Shown one piece after another: positions 28,412-38,076 of a DNA stretch of 64,000 nt (within the stretch, counting starts at the first letter, position 1; each line of letters opens with the position of its first letter). A program made the translations under genes and the position numbers. The stretch is from Sporolactobacillus laevolacticus DSM 442. GTDB taxonomy: Bacteria > Bacillota > Bacilli > Bacillales > Sporolactobacillaceae. The stretch is from assembly GCF_000497245.1 (NCBI RefSeq), contig NZ_AWTC01000003.1:63688-127687 (forward strand), written 5' to 3'. The notes under the pieces were generated by a model that did no database searches, had not been told where the DNA came from, and worked only from the letters and a program-made list of their open reading frames with translations.

Positions 28412-30298
28412 ATGTGCGGATTTTGCGGGTACATTGCAAATAAAAATCAATTGGAACCTGGTAATCATGAACAAAACGCGATGACCGCACGTGCGGAGAT
28501 CATCAATCATCGGGGACCTGATGACGTAGGCTATTATACGGATGATCAGGTACAGCTTGCTTTTCGAAGATTAAGTATTATTGATTTGGCGGGAGGGCAT
28601 CAGCCGCTCCCTTATGAAAATGAACGCTACTACATTATTTTTAATGGTGAAGTTTATAACTATGTTGAACTCAGAAATGAACTGATTGAGAAAGGCTACA
28701 GCTTTGAAACAACTTCAGATACCGAAGTCATTGTTGCCCTTTACGCAGATCGCGGTGTAGAATGTGTCAACTATTTCCGTGGAATGTTTGGGTTTATCAT
28801 TTGGGATAAACAGGAAAGAACGCTATTTGCTGCCCGTGACCATTTCGGAATTAAGCCGTTTTACTATATGGAACAGGATGATGGCGTATTCTTTGCTTCC
28901 GAAATGAAAAGTCTCCTAATTGGCGGGGACCCCCATCCAGTCGCAGAAAAGGCACTTCAATATTATCTGACCTTCCAATTCGTGCCGGAACCCCATACTC
29001 TATCAGAAAATATTAAAAGTCTGGAACCTGGTCATTATCTCCTTAAGAAAAATGGAGAACCTATCCAGAACAAAGCATTCTGGAAACCGTCATTTGCTCC
29101 TGTTAATCAGTCACTGGATGAAGCGAAAAAGAAAATACAAGATGTGCTGATTGATTCGGTGAAAATTCATATGAGAAGCGATGTGCCAGTCGGTGCTTTC
29201 CTGTCCAGCGGAATCGATTCAACTTCGATTGTTGCACTTGCTAAACGCTATAATGAAAACATCAAGACGTTTACAGTCGGATTTGCCAGCAAGGGATACA
29301 ACGAGATTGATGTTGCCAGAGATTCAGCGGAAAAACTAGGCGTCGAAAATTATGCGCTTGAGATTTCGGCCGAGATGTGTATGAAAGAGATGCCGAAAAT
29401 TGTCTGGCATATGGATAATCCGTTAGCAGATCCTGCGGCGATTCCTAATTACTTTGTTGCCCGTGAAGCCAGAAAGCATGTGAAAGTTGTGCTCTCCGGC
29501 GAAGGTTCCGACGAGCTGTTCGGTGGTTATAATATCTACCGCGAACCTCTCTCGTTAAAATGGTTTGATTCCGTGCCGAAACCCGGAAAAGCATTGCTGC
29601 ACGCGGTTGCTTCAAGAATGCCGGTTGGTATGAAGGGACGGAGCTACTTGCTTCGCGGGACGACTCCACTTCCAGAGCGATACGTCGGCAATGCATTCAT
29701 ATTCAACGAAGAAGAAAAGAAATATGTACTGAAAACCTTTTCCGAACACACACCGTTTACCGATGTCACTAATCCGATATACAAAAAGGCATTTGAAAAT
29801 AACAAGCTGGATCAGATGCAATTGGTGGATATTGAAACCTGGCTGCGCGGAGATATTCTCGTAGTCGCTGATCGGATGACGATGGCACATTCACTTGAAC
29901 TGCGTGTTCCATTTCTGGACAAGGAAGTATTCGAAGTGGCCAAAACGCTGCCGGCTGAACTGAAGACGGGGGACGGGACGACAAAATACGCGTTCCGCGA
30001 GGCGATGCGCGGCATTGTTCCGGATTCGATCCTATTCAGGAAGAAACTTGGATTCCCGGTTCCGATCCGTATCTGGCTCAAAGGCGAGATGTACGACTGG
30101 GCACGAAAAATTATTCATGACAGTAACACGGACGCATATATTAATAAATCTTATGCGCTTAAGCTGCTCGACGACCACTGCAGCGGCAAAATGGATAACA
30201 GCCGAAAAATTTGGACCGTTTTGATGTTCATGCTTTGGCATCAGATTTATATTGAAAAAACGGTAATTGTGGAACATGAACCTGCTTTTCAAGTTTAA
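28412..30298 (+). CDS. asnB: asparagine synthase (glutamine-hydrolysing)
   Basis: A 628-residue class II glutamine amidotransferase. The catalytic Cys2 is in MCGFCGYI; NHRGPDD and the glutaminase residues IIFNGEVYNYVE follow. The synthetase domain has the pyrophosphatase motif SSGIDST (here AFLSSGIDSTSIVALAKRYN) and GEGSDELFGGYN. It makes asparagine from aspartate, glutamine and ATP, or a related amidation. In Bacillus three paralogues exist (asnB, asnH, asnO), and the exact one cannot be fixed here. GAAAGGAG precedes the ATG. Confidence 0.88.
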   Translation: MCGFCGYIANKNQLEPGNHEQNAMTARAEIINHRGPDDVGYYTDDQVQLAFRRLSIIDLAGGHQPLPYENERYYIIFNGEVYNYVELRNELIEKGYSFETTSDTEVIVALYADRGVECVNYFRGMFGFIIWDKQERTLFAARDHFGIKPFYYMEQDDGVFFASEMKSLLIGGDPHPVAEKALQYYLTFQFVPEPHTLSENIKSLEPGHYLLKKNGEPIQNKAFWKPSFAPVNQSLDEAKKKIQDVLIDSVKIHMRSDVPVGAFLSSGIDSTSIVALAKRYNENIKTFTVGFASKGYNEIDVARDSAEKLGVENYALEISAEMCMKEMPKIVWHMDNPLADPAAIPNYFVAREARKHVKVVLSGEGSDELFGGYNIYREPLSLKWFDSVPKPGKALLHAVASRMPVGMKGRSYLLRGTTPLPERYVGNAFIFNEEEKKYVLKTFSEHTPFTDVTNPIYKKAFENNKLDQMQLVDIETWLRGDILVVADRMTMAHSLELRVPFLDKEVFEVAKTLPAELKTGDGTTKYAFREAMRGIVPDSILFRKKLGFPVPIRIWLKGEMYDWARKIIHDSNTDAYINKSYALKLLDDHCSGKMDNSRKIWTVLMFMLWHQIYIEKTVIVEHEPAFQV

Positions 30299-30321
30299 AA
30301 CTGAATTTGAATTAATGACAT

Positions 30322-30359
30322 GAAAAGGGATCCTCGCGAGATAAGCGGGGATCCTTTTT
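30322..30359. terminator. terminator between asnB and the DUF378 gene
   Basis: AAAAGGGATCCTCGC pairs with GCGGGGATCCTTTTT; the A and T flanks allow use in both directions. Confidence 0.9.
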
Positions 30360-30374
30360 CACATTCATAATGAC

Positions 30375-30605
30375 TTAACGAGTCTGGGTTTCTCTTTCGC
30401 GTTCAAGGCCCTCATTTGGCCGAAACAGGATTGTCAGGCAATACAAAGCGCAAAGTCCGACAATGCCGTACACAAGACGTGAGAGCGCGCTTCCTGCCCC
30501 ACCAAAAATCGCGGCAACAAGATTGTAACGAAAGAAGCCGATCAGCCCCCAGTTAATTCCGCCAATGATAAGTAGTACGAGACATGTTCTCTGCAAACCG
30601 CTCAT
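30375..30605 (-). CDS. yuzA: DUF378 small membrane protein (YuzA type)
   Basis: A 76-residue protein with two or so transmembrane helices. The DUF378 pattern is LQRTCLVLLIIGGINWGLIGFF and LSRLVYGIVGLCALY. Function is unknown. AGGAGGTACG precedes the ATG. It is divergent from pgi, an arrangement also seen around pgi in B. subtilis. Confidence 0.88.
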   Translation of the reverse strand: MSGLQRTCLVLLIIGGINWGLIGFFRYNLVAAIFGGAGSALSRLVYGIVGLCALYCLTILFRPNEGLERERETQTR

Positions 30606-30789
30606 AATCGTACCTCCTTTTATGTGCGTGCAATTATATCATGCCTTTTTTTTTCACAACTATTCATGTGTCCGATTCTTTTAATGCCATTTTTTTTTAT
30701 TTTAATGCTTGTCATTTGCACAAACTAGCCAAAAAATGAATTCATTGTGAAATCGTTTGCAATTTTTGTGAATAAAAGGAGGTCATGAC

Positions 30790-30818
30790 TTGAATTTGGC
30801 ACCATGGTCTTGTACAGT
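30790..30818 (+). promoter_or_regulatory. sigma-A promoter of pgi
   Basis: TTGAAT and TACAGT are 17 bp apart, about 38 bp before the pgi start codon. Confidence 0.5.
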
Positions 30819-30855
30819 TAAGAAGGAATTATTTTGAACATTGGAGGCCGATGAA

Positions 30856-32211
30856 ATGAGCAAGAAAGTTGCTTTTGATTACAGCAATGCACTTTCATTT
30901 TTTGCGCAACATGAATTGGATTATTTAACTGCCCAAGTATCCGCTGCCCATCAAGCAATTCATGAAAAAACAGGAGCAGGCAATGATTTTCTTGGCTGGC
31001 TGGATCTCCCGACTGCATATGATAAAGAAGAATTTGCCAGAATTCAAAAAGCTGCTGAGAAAATTAAAAAGGACTCAGACGTTTTGGTTGTCATTGGGAT
31101 CGGCGGATCTTATCTTGGCGCTCGTGCGGCGATTGAGACCCTCAATCACTCATTTTACAATGTGCTGCCAAATGCAGAACGCAAAACACCTCAAGTATTC
31201 TTCGCGGGCAACAGTATTAGCTCAACCTATCTGAACGAATTGTTCGATGTGCTTAAAGACAAAGATGTTTCCGTCAACGTCATTTCCAAGTCGGGAACAA
31301 CAACAGAACCGGCGATCGCTTTCCGCGTCTTCCGTGAATTCCTTGAAAACAAATATGGTAAGGATGAAGCGAAGGGCAGAATTTATGCGACGACAGATAA
31401 GGCGAAAGGCGCTTTAAAGACGCTTGCAGATAACGAAGGCTATGAATCCTTTGTAATCCCTGACGACGTTGGCGGCCGTTTCTCCGTTCTGACCGCTGTA
31501 GGTTTGCTTCCAATCGCCGTATCCGGCATTGATATTGATGAACTGATGACCGGTGCTCGAGACGCTCAGAACGATTTCAGCGAACCAGAATTAAGCAAGA
31601 ATGCTGCTTATCAATATGCAGCCGTGCGCAATGTTCTGTACAACAAGGGAAAAACCGTTGAAATGCTGGTTAACTTTGAACCGCATCTGCACTACTTCTC
31701 CGAATGGTGGAAGCAGCTATTTGGTGAAAGTGAAGGCAAGGACTTCAAAGGCTTGTATCCTTCCTCAGCGGATTTCAGCACGGATCTTCACTCGTTAGGC
31801 CAATTTGTACAGGAAGGCCGTCGCGTGATGTTTGAAACTGCTGTGCTTGTTGAAGAACCAAGAAAGAATGTCACACTCAAAGCAGAAAAAGAGAATTTGG
31901 ATAATCTCAATTTTCTTGCCGATAAAACCATGGATTTTGTCAATAAAAAAGCGGCTGAAGGCGTGCGTTTGGCGCATACGGACGGACAAGTACCGCAACT
32001 TGTTGTTACCATTCCCGAACTGACTGCTTATCACTTCGGATATCTGATCTACTTCTTTGAAAAAGCGGTAGCAATCAGCGGCTATCTTCTTGGCGTCAAC
32101 CCATTCGACCAACCGGGGGTTGAAGCGTATAAGAAGAATATGTTTGCACTGCTTGGAAAACCAGGTTATGAAAAAGAAAAAGCGACACTTGAAGCGCGCC
32201 TCAACCACTGA
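30856..32211 (+). CDS. pgi: glucose-6-phosphate isomerase
   Basis: A 451-residue glycolytic enzyme that interconverts glucose-6-phosphate and fructose-6-phosphate. Both signature regions are visible: [13 protein letters not shown] and [16 protein letters not shown] at the substrate site, [16 protein letters not shown], and the C-terminal [22 protein letters not shown] 30856 follows GGAGG; a TTG at 30841 is upstream of that site. It is flanked by its own promoter and terminator. Confidence 0.97.
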   Translation: MSKKVAFDYSNALSFFAQHELDYLTAQVSAAHQAIHEKTGAGNDFLGWLDLPTAYDKEEFARIQKAAEKIKKDSDVLVVIGIGGSYLGARAAIETLNHSFYNVLPNAERKTPQVFFAGNSISSTYLNELFDVLKDKDVSVNVISKSGTTTEPAIAFRVFREFLENKYGKDEAKGRIYATTDKAKGALKTLADNEGYESFVIPDDVGGRFSVLTAVGLLPIAVSGIDIDELMTGARDAQNDFSEPELSKNAAYQYAAVRNVLYNKGKTVEMLVNFEPHLHYFSEWWKQLFGESEGKDFKGLYPSSADFSTDLHSLGQFVQEGRRVMFETAVLVEEPRKNVTLKAEKENLDNLNFLADKTMDFVNKKAAEGVRLAHTDGQVPQLVVTIPELTAYHFGYLIYFFEKAVAISGYLLGVNPFDQPGVEAYKKNMFALLGKPGYEKEKATLEARLNH

Positions 32212-32241
32212 GTCTGTGTTCATCAAAAGAAAATATAAAGG

Positions 32242-32280
32242 TGAAAAGGTTTTGCCGATTGCGGCAGAACCTTTTCGCTT
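32242..32280 (+). terminator. terminator after pgi
   Basis: GAAAAGGTTTTGCCG pairs with CGGCAGAACCTTTTC around ATTG. Confidence 0.85.
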
Positions 32281-32453
32281 TTAAGGAATGAAGAAGGGCT
32301 TCTTCTTTAGTGCTATATCGGCTATATCCATTTTTTTGGTTTGACTGAGACGGTTTTATCCCTTAACATGAATACCAGCAGTGATGAAGCGGACAAGCTT
32401 CAAAAAAAATGAAGGGGAAGGGAAGAGGACAATTGAAAGGAAGAAATACAGGG

Positions 32454-32726
32454 ATGTTTCCTAAATTGATCAGCATCCTGTTAACTTTTGTTCAGGTCAT
32501 TATCGCATTATACATCCTGCTTCAGTTTTTCGGTGCGAATCCAACGCCTTTTGTCAATTTTCTTAACAGTCTCAGTGAGCCGATTCTAAAGCCTTTTCAA
32601 GGTATTTTTCACCCGATCGTCTTTAACGAACACAGCCTCGACCTTTCCGCTGTCTTCGCCTTGATTGTGTACAGCATCATTGGATTTGGCATTCAGAAAA
32701 TCCTTGCCATTTTAAAAATTAAATGA
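32454..32726 (+). CDS. YggT family membrane protein
   Basis: The protein is about 90 residues with two transmembrane helices (LISILLTFVQVIIALYILLQFF and LSAVFALIVYSIIGFGIQ) and the YggT connecting motif SEPILKPFQGIFHPI. Family function is unsettled; some members have roles in division or osmotic stress. ATG 32454 is 10 bases after AAAGGAAG; TTG 32433 (after AGAGG) or ATG 32409 are alternatives. A terminator follows. Confidence 0.78.
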   Translation: MFPKLISILLTFVQVIIALYILLQFFGANPTPFVNFLNSLSEPILKPFQGIFHPIVFNEHSLDLSAVFALIVYSIIGFGIQKILAILKIK

Positions 32727-32737
32727 CCATCCAATAT

Positions 32738-32765
32738 AAAACGGACCTCGTAAGGTCCGTTTTTG
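32738..32765 (+). terminator. terminator after the YggT gene
   Basis: AAAACGGACCT pairs with AGGTCCGTTTT, followed by T-rich bases. Confidence 0.9.
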
Positions 32766-32875
32766 GGTGCAACATCATTTGATGATCAGATCGATCATTA
32801 CACGAAACTTCTTTGAAAATCTTAAAAAGGCTAAGTTATCGAAATAAATAAGTACTCGAGCTAAGCAAATTTTTA

Positions 32876-33421
32876 TTATCCTTTAAATCTTCCCATAACA
32901 ATGGTGTTATAGTACGTTCCGTCAGAGAGCACCCGATCATTTTTTAAGATACCTTCAATTTCAAAACCAAGTTTTTGATAAAGTCCAATGGCTTTCTCGT
33001 TTGTTTCTAATACATTTAATGTTATTTTTTTTATTCCATTTGAGTCGGCCCAGAAAATTGAATTTCTTAATAGATTTTTGCCAATGGCATGTCCCCAATA
33101 CTCTTTTAAGACGCATACACCAAACTCTACTTTATGGGCAAAACGTTTCAAGGTAGTTCCTTCGCATCTTGAAAATCCGACGATCCGATTGTGAACAACC
33201 GCAACTAAAAAAAGGTTCTTCATATTTTCAGTATCTGTTTTGATCAATTGTTCAAAACCTGGAACATCGATGTATGCCTCACCTTGTTCTCGATCCATAT
33301 TTTCGGTCTCGCTGTCAATCTGCAACCTGATCGCCGATAATTCATTGGCGTCTTTTTCATTTGCGGATCGGATGGTATAGGTTAGCCCCTTGATAGAGTA
33401 GTGCTGTTCGTCGATTCTCAT
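32876..33421 (-). CDS. GNAT family N-acetyltransferase
   Basis: A 181-residue single GNAT domain protein. Acetyl-CoA binding is shown by the V-x-x-x-W/G-H-A-I-G-K loop (VLKEYWGHAIGKNLLRN), and the C-terminal beta5 region by LNVLETNEKAIGLYQKLGFEIEG. The substrate cannot be told. The start ATG at 33421 is followed by no upstream alternative with a better site. It stands alone between pgi-YggT and the ABC transporter. Confidence 0.88.
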   Translation of the reverse strand: MRIDEQHYSIKGLTYTIRSANEKDANELSAIRLQIDSETENMDREQGEAYIDVPGFEQLIKTDTENMKNLFLVAVVHNRIVGFSRCEGTTLKRFAHKVEFGVCVLKEYWGHAIGKNLLRNSIFWADSNGIKKITLNVLETNEKAIGLYQKLGFEIEGILKNDRVLSDGTYYNTIVMGRFKG

Positions 33422-33524
33422 GCTTAGTGTCTCCTCAATTCGTTATTTCGCCATTTAAAGCAGATGGAAAAATTATTATAACTGAACAGGCCTTTATTTC
33501 ATAGAGCAGGACTTATTGCTTTTT

Positions 33525-33568
33525 ACACAACACCCCCTGAACATTAGGCTGTTCAGGGGGTGTTGTGT
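33525..33568. repeat. 19-bp perfect inverted repeat without U-tract
   Basis: ACACAACACCCCCTGAACA and its exact complement flank the six-base loop TTAGGC. It lies after the end of the ABC transporter gene. On the minus strand the next bases are A-rich rather than T-rich, so it is not a standard intrinsic terminator, though it may still protect or stop the transcript. Confidence 0.75.
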
Positions 33569-33594
33569 GCCTTTATATTATTTACACGAATAAA

Positions 33595-35535
33595 TCAATC
33601 AAATTTCCGTAGCGATTCGACCGGGTCAAGATTTGCTGCTTTGGAGGAAGGAGCGAGTCCGGCGATTACGCTGATGCCTACACTGACGATCAGACCAAAC
33701 AGCACGAATCCTGGTGTGATGTTCAGTAGTGATACATGCATATGTGGACGGGCGAAATGATTGCCAATTGCGGCAGCGATGAAGGCTAGTAGGACGCCAA
33801 TCGCTCCGCTGAACAAGCCGAGCAGGCTCGCTTCAGAGAAGAACAAGTGGCGAATATCTTTGCGCCTGGCGCCGAGCGCACGCAAAATACCAATTTCTTT
33901 TGTTCGTTCCGTAACGCTGATGTACAAGACGACAATGATCATGATCGCCGAGACAAGCAACGAAATGCCTGCGATAGCAGCGAGTACATAGGAGGCAAGG
34001 GCGATATACAGGTTCAAAGAATTTAGAAATGCGCCAGCTCCGTTGAGTGAGTACCCATGTTTTTTAAAGTAGTTCTGAACGCTTTTCACATTCTCGATTT
34101 TATCGACTTTTACGGTTGCCATGTTTGGTTTTAACGTGATGTTTTGCTTGTCATACATGCTTTTTATTGTCGAATAGTCTGCTGTGAGCAGCCCCATTTG
34201 TGCACTTCCGTTAAAAATAGCTGATATTTTAAGCTTTTTCTGCATGACGATAGGGCGCTGGTTTTTGTCAGTCATCGTTACGTAAAAATCTACGGTTTTG
34301 CCGATTAGGGTGCTCGGTTTTTTAGTTAGCTGTTTAGCGACGTCTTTACTTAGACCAATTTCGTTCTGCTTAGGCAAATGGCTGCCTTTTGCGAGATCTT
34401 TATTCGGTACGGCACTATCCATTGTCTGAAAATATTGTGGAATGGCCATCTTTTTCCCAAGCTTGACACGAGAAGAGGAGAGCCAGAGCACTTTTTCTAC
34501 TGAAGATACATGCTTGACCTTTTCAATTTTCGCAACATCATTGTCTGAAATGACAGCGGATTTTTTGATTTGACTGCTCTCGCCATCTTGCTGAGAGAGT
34601 CCTTTTTTCGTCATCTGCATGACAGTCGGGTTAACGTTCTTCATGATCTGATCGTGAATATAGGTCTGTATACCGCTGCCGAGTGAAAGCATAATAATAA
34701 CACTGAAAATGCCGATTGCGCCGCCAAGCGTAACAAGAATATTTCGCTTCAAGTTATGACTGATATTATCAAGTGCCATTTTAAAAGTAGCGGGCATACT
34801 TAGATTTTTTGTCTTCGGTTCTTCGCGATGTTCGGGTATCGGGTAGCCTTCCTTTAAACGAATATCATCAGCGATACGGCCATCATCAATTTTGATGATT
34901 CGTGTACCGTAATCGGCAACCTTTTGCGAGTGTGTGACCGTGACAACGAGCTTGCCTTGCTTGGCAATGCTGTCAAGGAGTTCCATAATTTGTTCACTGT
35001 TTTTCTTATCAAGAGCTCCGGTCGGTTCGTCAGCAAGAATAATATCAGGATTATTCGCCAACGCCCGGGCGATGGCCACACGCTGTTTCTGTCCACCGGA
35101 GAGCTGGTTTGGACGTTTCTGCAAATGGTCCGCAAGCCCGACGGTTGTCAGCAGTTCTTTAGCATGTGCCACACGCTCTTTATCTGACATAGTTGTCATT
35201 TTCAGAGTGATAAGCACATTATTTAATACCGTCATGTGATTGATCAGGTTAAAGCTTTGGAAAATGAAGCCAACGTTCGTTTTACGATAATCATCCAATT
35301 CTTTTTCTTTCATTTGATGCAACGCTTTGCCGTTGATCAGAACGTCACCTGTATAATCCTTGTCCATGCCTCCGATGATATTCATCAGCGTCGATTTACC
35401 GCCGCCGGATTCACCAAGGATGGAAACAAATTCGCCACGTTCTAATTTGAGATCAATGCCATGCAATACCGGAAATTTTTGTTTGCCGGAAAGTTTGTAC
35501 GACTTGTGGATATCTTTCAATTCAATGTAGCTCAC
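33595..35535 (-). CDS. MacB-type ABC transporter, ATPase-permease fusion
   Basis: A 646-residue fusion. Residues 1-235 are an ATPase (Walker [10 protein letters not shown] near 38-46, [25 protein letters not shown]). Residues about 255-285 form a first membrane helix, followed by a large extracellular MacB-type domain and three C-terminal helices with the FtsX core ([22 protein letters not shown]). Such transporters export or sense peptides and antibiotics. Start is GTG at 35535 with GGGGGA upstream. No sensor kinase or membrane fusion protein is adjacent. Confidence 0.92.
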   Translation of the reverse strand: MSYIELKDIHKSYKLSGKQKFPVLHGIDLKLERGEFVSILGESGGGKSTLMNIIGGMDKDYTGDVLINGKALHQMKEKELDDYRKTNVGFIFQSFNLINHMTVLNNVLITLKMTTMSDKERVAHAKELLTTVGLADHLQKRPNQLSGGQKQRVAIARALANNPDIILADEPTGALDKKNSEQIMELLDSIAKQGKLVVTVTHSQKVADYGTRIIKIDDGRIADDIRLKEGYPIPEHREEPKTKNLSMPATFKMALDNISHNLKRNILVTLGGAIGIFSVIIMLSLGSGIQTYIHDQIMKNVNPTVMQMTKKGLSQQDGESSQIKKSAVISDNDVAKIEKVKHVSSVEKVLWLSSSRVKLGKKMAIPQYFQTMDSAVPNKDLAKGSHLPKQNEIGLSKDVAKQLTKKPSTLIGKTVDFYVTMTDKNQRPIVMQKKLKISAIFNGSAQMGLLTADYSTIKSMYDKQNITLKPNMATVKVDKIENVKSVQNYFKKHGYSLNGAGAFLNSLNLYIALASYVLAAIAGISLLVSAIMIIVVLYISVTERTKEIGILRALGARRKDIRHLFFSEASLLGLFSGAIGVLLAFIAAAIGNHFARPHMHVSLLNITPGFVLFGLIVSVGISVIAGLAPSSKAANLDPVESLRKFD

Positions 35536-35816
35536 ACGATGTCCCCCAGTTTTTGGTATTCCCGCTTATGAATTTAAGTAAAAGCGGGGAAATAGTTCTC
35601 AATTTGCTCTGGCCATTTCATCTTAACGTATAGAATTTTATTTTTAACCCCACTCTGGAATTAATTGGTTCTAAGCCTCCAGACGTATATTTCGTCACTT
35701 TTTTAATGTACCAAAGAGAAGTGTGATCAAACAGTGACTATTATCCGGAAAGATCATGACATTTGTCATGATTTGAAATTATATTTGGACCTGATCAATT
35801 GGAACTATTTTCAGAG
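35536..35816. other. gap between the ABC fusion and the HTH-Gly gene
   Basis: It contains the palindrome described separately and a possible TACATT -10 on the minus strand. I see no gene. Confidence 0.4.
35753..35772. promoter_or_regulatory. 20-bp perfect palindrome upstream of the ABC fusion
   Basis: ATCATGACA and its complement TGTCATGAT flank TT, about 220 bp before the ABC gene start. The repeat is symmetric enough to bind a dimeric regulator such as a NarL-type response regulator. The regulator is not identified. Confidence 0.5.
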
Positions 35817-36593
35817 TCAGCGGAACAAAAAGGTAACCAAGTGAACAATCACTTTAGGTAAGGTAGGAAATGCTTTGTAAATCACTTTTCGGGCCTCTAA
35901 TGCTGAAATATCATTTAAACTGTCGGAGTGGGAGGTAAGTGTCACAATTCCGTGTGGCGATTGACCGATGGCAACATGCCCATTTGCATAACCGCCAATT
36001 GCAACGTGAGAGGCAATAGCGGCGCCTCCAAATGAAAACATACCGATGGCAACGCCGCCTAATGCGAAGAAGCCGATCGCCACTCCTCCGATGGCAACGG
36101 ATCCCACTGAAAAGCCGCCAACTGCGAGGAGCAGGCTGAGAACGAAGCCGCCAAGTCCAAACAGTCCAAGGGAAAATCCACCGAGACAAAGACCGCCTAC
36201 TGCAAATCCTCCCACTGAAAACCAGCCAATTGATATGTTGCCGATCGCTAAAATGCCTTTTGCCACTTGAAATCCCGGTCCAATATTGATATGAACGAGT
36301 GGCAGGTGGAAAAGTGTTTTCTTGCTCTTAAATTCATAATGCATGCGTTTGTAATAATAAAAAGCCTTCACGTCCTCATGCTTTTCATTTGAGCCTGAAT
36401 GGTCCTTAATTAAGGAATCGATGCTTACATCAAATAAATCGCTAAGTGCGATCAATTTATCCATGTCAGGGTAGGATTGCCCAGACTCCCATTTGGAGAC
36501 TGCTTGCCTGGACACACCGAGCTTTTCAGCAACCCCTTCTTGTGTCAGTCCTTCTTTTTTTCTTAATAATTGCAGCTTATCTTGGAATACCAT
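35817..36593 (-). CDS. HTH protein with Gly-rich repeat tail
   Basis: A 258-residue protein. Residues 1-65 are an Xre HTH (FQDKLQLLRKKEGLTQEGVAEKL, SRQAVSKWESGQSYPD). Residues about 105-225 are an unusual series of GG-x-A-x-G and IG-x-F-x-x-GG units about 6 residues apart, for example VGGFAVGGLCLGG and AIGGVAIGFFALGG. Many glycines face small hydrophobics, which suggests glycine-zipper membrane insertion or a beta-helix. ATG 36593 follows GAGGTG by six bases. I know of no function for the tail. It is upstream of, and in the same direction as, the ABC fusion. Confidence 0.85.
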   Translation of the reverse strand: MVFQDKLQLLRKKEGLTQEGVAEKLGVSRQAVSKWESGQSYPDMDKLIALSDLFDVSIDSLIKDHSGSNEKHEDVKAFYYYKRMHYEFKSKKTLFHLPLVHINIGPGFQVAKGILAIGNISIGWFSVGGFAVGGLCLGGFSLGLFGLGGFVLSLLLAVGGFSVGSVAIGGVAIGFFALGGVAIGMFSFGGAAIASHVAIGGYANGHVAIGQSPHGIVTLTSHSDSLNDISALEARKVIYKAFPTLPKVIVHLVTFLFR

Positions 36594-36922
36594 ATGTATC
36601 ACCTCGATTTCAGAATATCAATTTACTGAATACTGCGCTACCAACTGAGACAAACAATCTGTCAACCAGTGGTTGCACACTGTGAAAATACAAAGTAACA
36701 CCGGAAAAAATCCGAAGGTCAATAGTTGATGGCTGAAAATTTCGTTTGGGATCGATCCATAAAGAATGATGAAAAAGAGGGTGAATGGATTAAAGTCTCG
36801 AACTAAAACAACCAGGCGCACCCCTGCAAATGGAAATGCGCCTGGTTGTTAATCACTTTTTAAATGGAAGTGATTTCAATGGAAAAGGATGAATGTTCAC
36901 ATCTTTATTTTTTCAATGCAGT
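36594..36922. other. intergenic region with a hairpin
   Basis: AACAACCAGGCGCA and its complement TGCGCCTGGTTGTT (36807-36820 and 36837-36850) form a 14-bp perfect stem, but no T-run follows on either side. A 67-codon frame crosses it without a ribosome site. Otherwise nothing recognised. Confidence 0.55.
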
Positions 36923-37600
36923 TTATGACAAGGACTGGCGATAAAGATCCTTTGATTTGAATCCTTTTCCAAGAATCATTTCCATCTCCGTTAATCGCTT
37001 ATTTCGTGTGGCGTCTTGTTTTGCACTATATACATACCGCGCCCAATCTTTGCGATACCCAGGAGTTAATTTTTTATAAAACTCAAGCAGTGCAGATTTT
37101 GTAGATAGATATGCTTCGATATGAGAAATATAGTCAATATAGTCATCGACACACTGGCTGCTTGCTGTTGATTTTTTTCCTTTTCCTGAGGCAAATTCTT
37201 TCAATCCGATAATGGTAAATGTTTCATTTAAGCTGACCATGCGTGCGAATTTGATTGTGCTATTTCCGACGTATCCCTCATCATCGACATTCAAACTTGG
37301 GAAAATCTCATCGCGATGGACGTAATTCGGGTAGATTTTATTGCCTTTTTTGGGGTAAGCAATATACATATATCCATTCTTATTTAGCCGATTGTGTTCA
37401 ATGATGTCCAAGATCCGGTCTTTTAGTTCATCAAGTGTAAGCACAAATATAACAATAAGATCATATTTATCCTTGCAATATGTATGATCATAATCCATCA
37501 ATTGATTGAAAAGAGGGCGTTCGGGTTCTGGAAGATTTATTATTACTTTTGAAGGATAATTGTTTAATTTCAACTTCTCAACAATCGTTTTATTAGCCAT
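36923..37600 (-). CDS. YdeI/OmpD-associated-like protein
   Basis: A 225-residue protein. The C-terminal 50 residues have the YdeI/OmpD-associated pattern LLEFYKKLTPGYRKDWARYVYSAKQDATRNKRLTEMEMIL, and the N-terminal half is a small DUF3052-like fold (LPEPERPLFNQLMDYD). The family is linked with bacteriocin or stress tolerance in some bacteria, but biochemistry is unknown. It is followed by tRNA-Ala in the opposite gene set. The ATG has GAGAGGTATTCC upstream. Confidence 0.75.
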   Translation of the reverse strand: MANKTIVEKLKLNNYPSKVIINLPEPERPLFNQLMDYDHTYCKDKYDLIVIFVLTLDELKDRILDIIEHNRLNKNGYMYIAYPKKGNKIYPNYVHRDEIFPSLNVDDEGYVGNSTIKFARMVSLNETFTIIGLKEFASGKGKKSTASSQCVDDYIDYISHIEAYLSTKSALLEFYKKLTPGYRKDWARYVYSAKQDATRNKRLTEMEMILGKGFKSKDLYRQSLS

Positions 37601-37693
37601 AGGAATACCTCTCTTTTTAATTAGATGTTCTTGTGCAGTCAGATTGCGTGAATTTTTTCATTACTATTAATATCGGATTCTTTTCATACAACC

Positions 37694-37732
37694 AAAAAAG
37701 CAGTCGTATCAGAAAAAATACGGCTGCTTTTC
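37694..37732 (-). terminator. terminator of tRNA-Ala
   Basis: On the minus strand AAAAGCAGCCGTAT pairs with ATACGACTGCTTTTTT, one mismatch, ending in T6. Confidence 0.8.
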
Positions 37733-37740
37733 ATCATTAG

Positions 37741-37813
37741 TGGAGCATAGGGGGATCGAACCCCTGACCTCTGCCATGCGAAGGCAACGCTCTCCCAGCT
37801 GAGCTAATGCCCC
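37741..37813 (-). tRNA. tRNA-Ala (anticodon CGC)
   Basis: A 73-base cloverleaf: acceptor GGGGCAT/ATGCTCC with the G3-U70 pair that marks alanine tRNAs, D arm GCTC, anticodon stem TTGCC/GGCAG with loop TTCGCAT, and T arm AGGGG TTCGATC CCCCT. The anticodon CGC reads GCG. CCA is not encoded. It has its own terminator. Confidence 0.92.
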
Positions 37814-37998
37814 ATAAAGTCCACGACACAGATTATACTGCGCGAGAAAACTGTGGTCAACCCATCAGGAAGCAATTCATTTATTAATAGATAATTATGG
37901 ACCAATATGAAAAATAAAACGAAGTTTATAAATTTTACCAATGTTTATAAATTCAATCAATCATTTTTTTAAAATTATTATGAAAATCTGATTTTTTT

Positions 37999-38029
37999 AT
38001 GTCACTTTTTATGACATTAGAGGTATAAT
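37999..38029 (+). promoter_or_regulatory. promoter region of the amino acid permease
   Basis: TATAAT at 38024-38029 is preceded by ATGTCA-N7-TGACAT (37999-38017), an inverted repeat that covers the -35 zone. It may be an operator. Confidence 0.45.
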
Positions 38030-38076
38030 CGTCTATGAAATTATTTTTCCAACACCAAAAAGAGGAGACGTTGGCA

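Noticed and set aside
36618-36821. 67-codon minus-strand hydrophobic frame
   Set aside because: It begins inside a hairpin and lacks a ribosome site.
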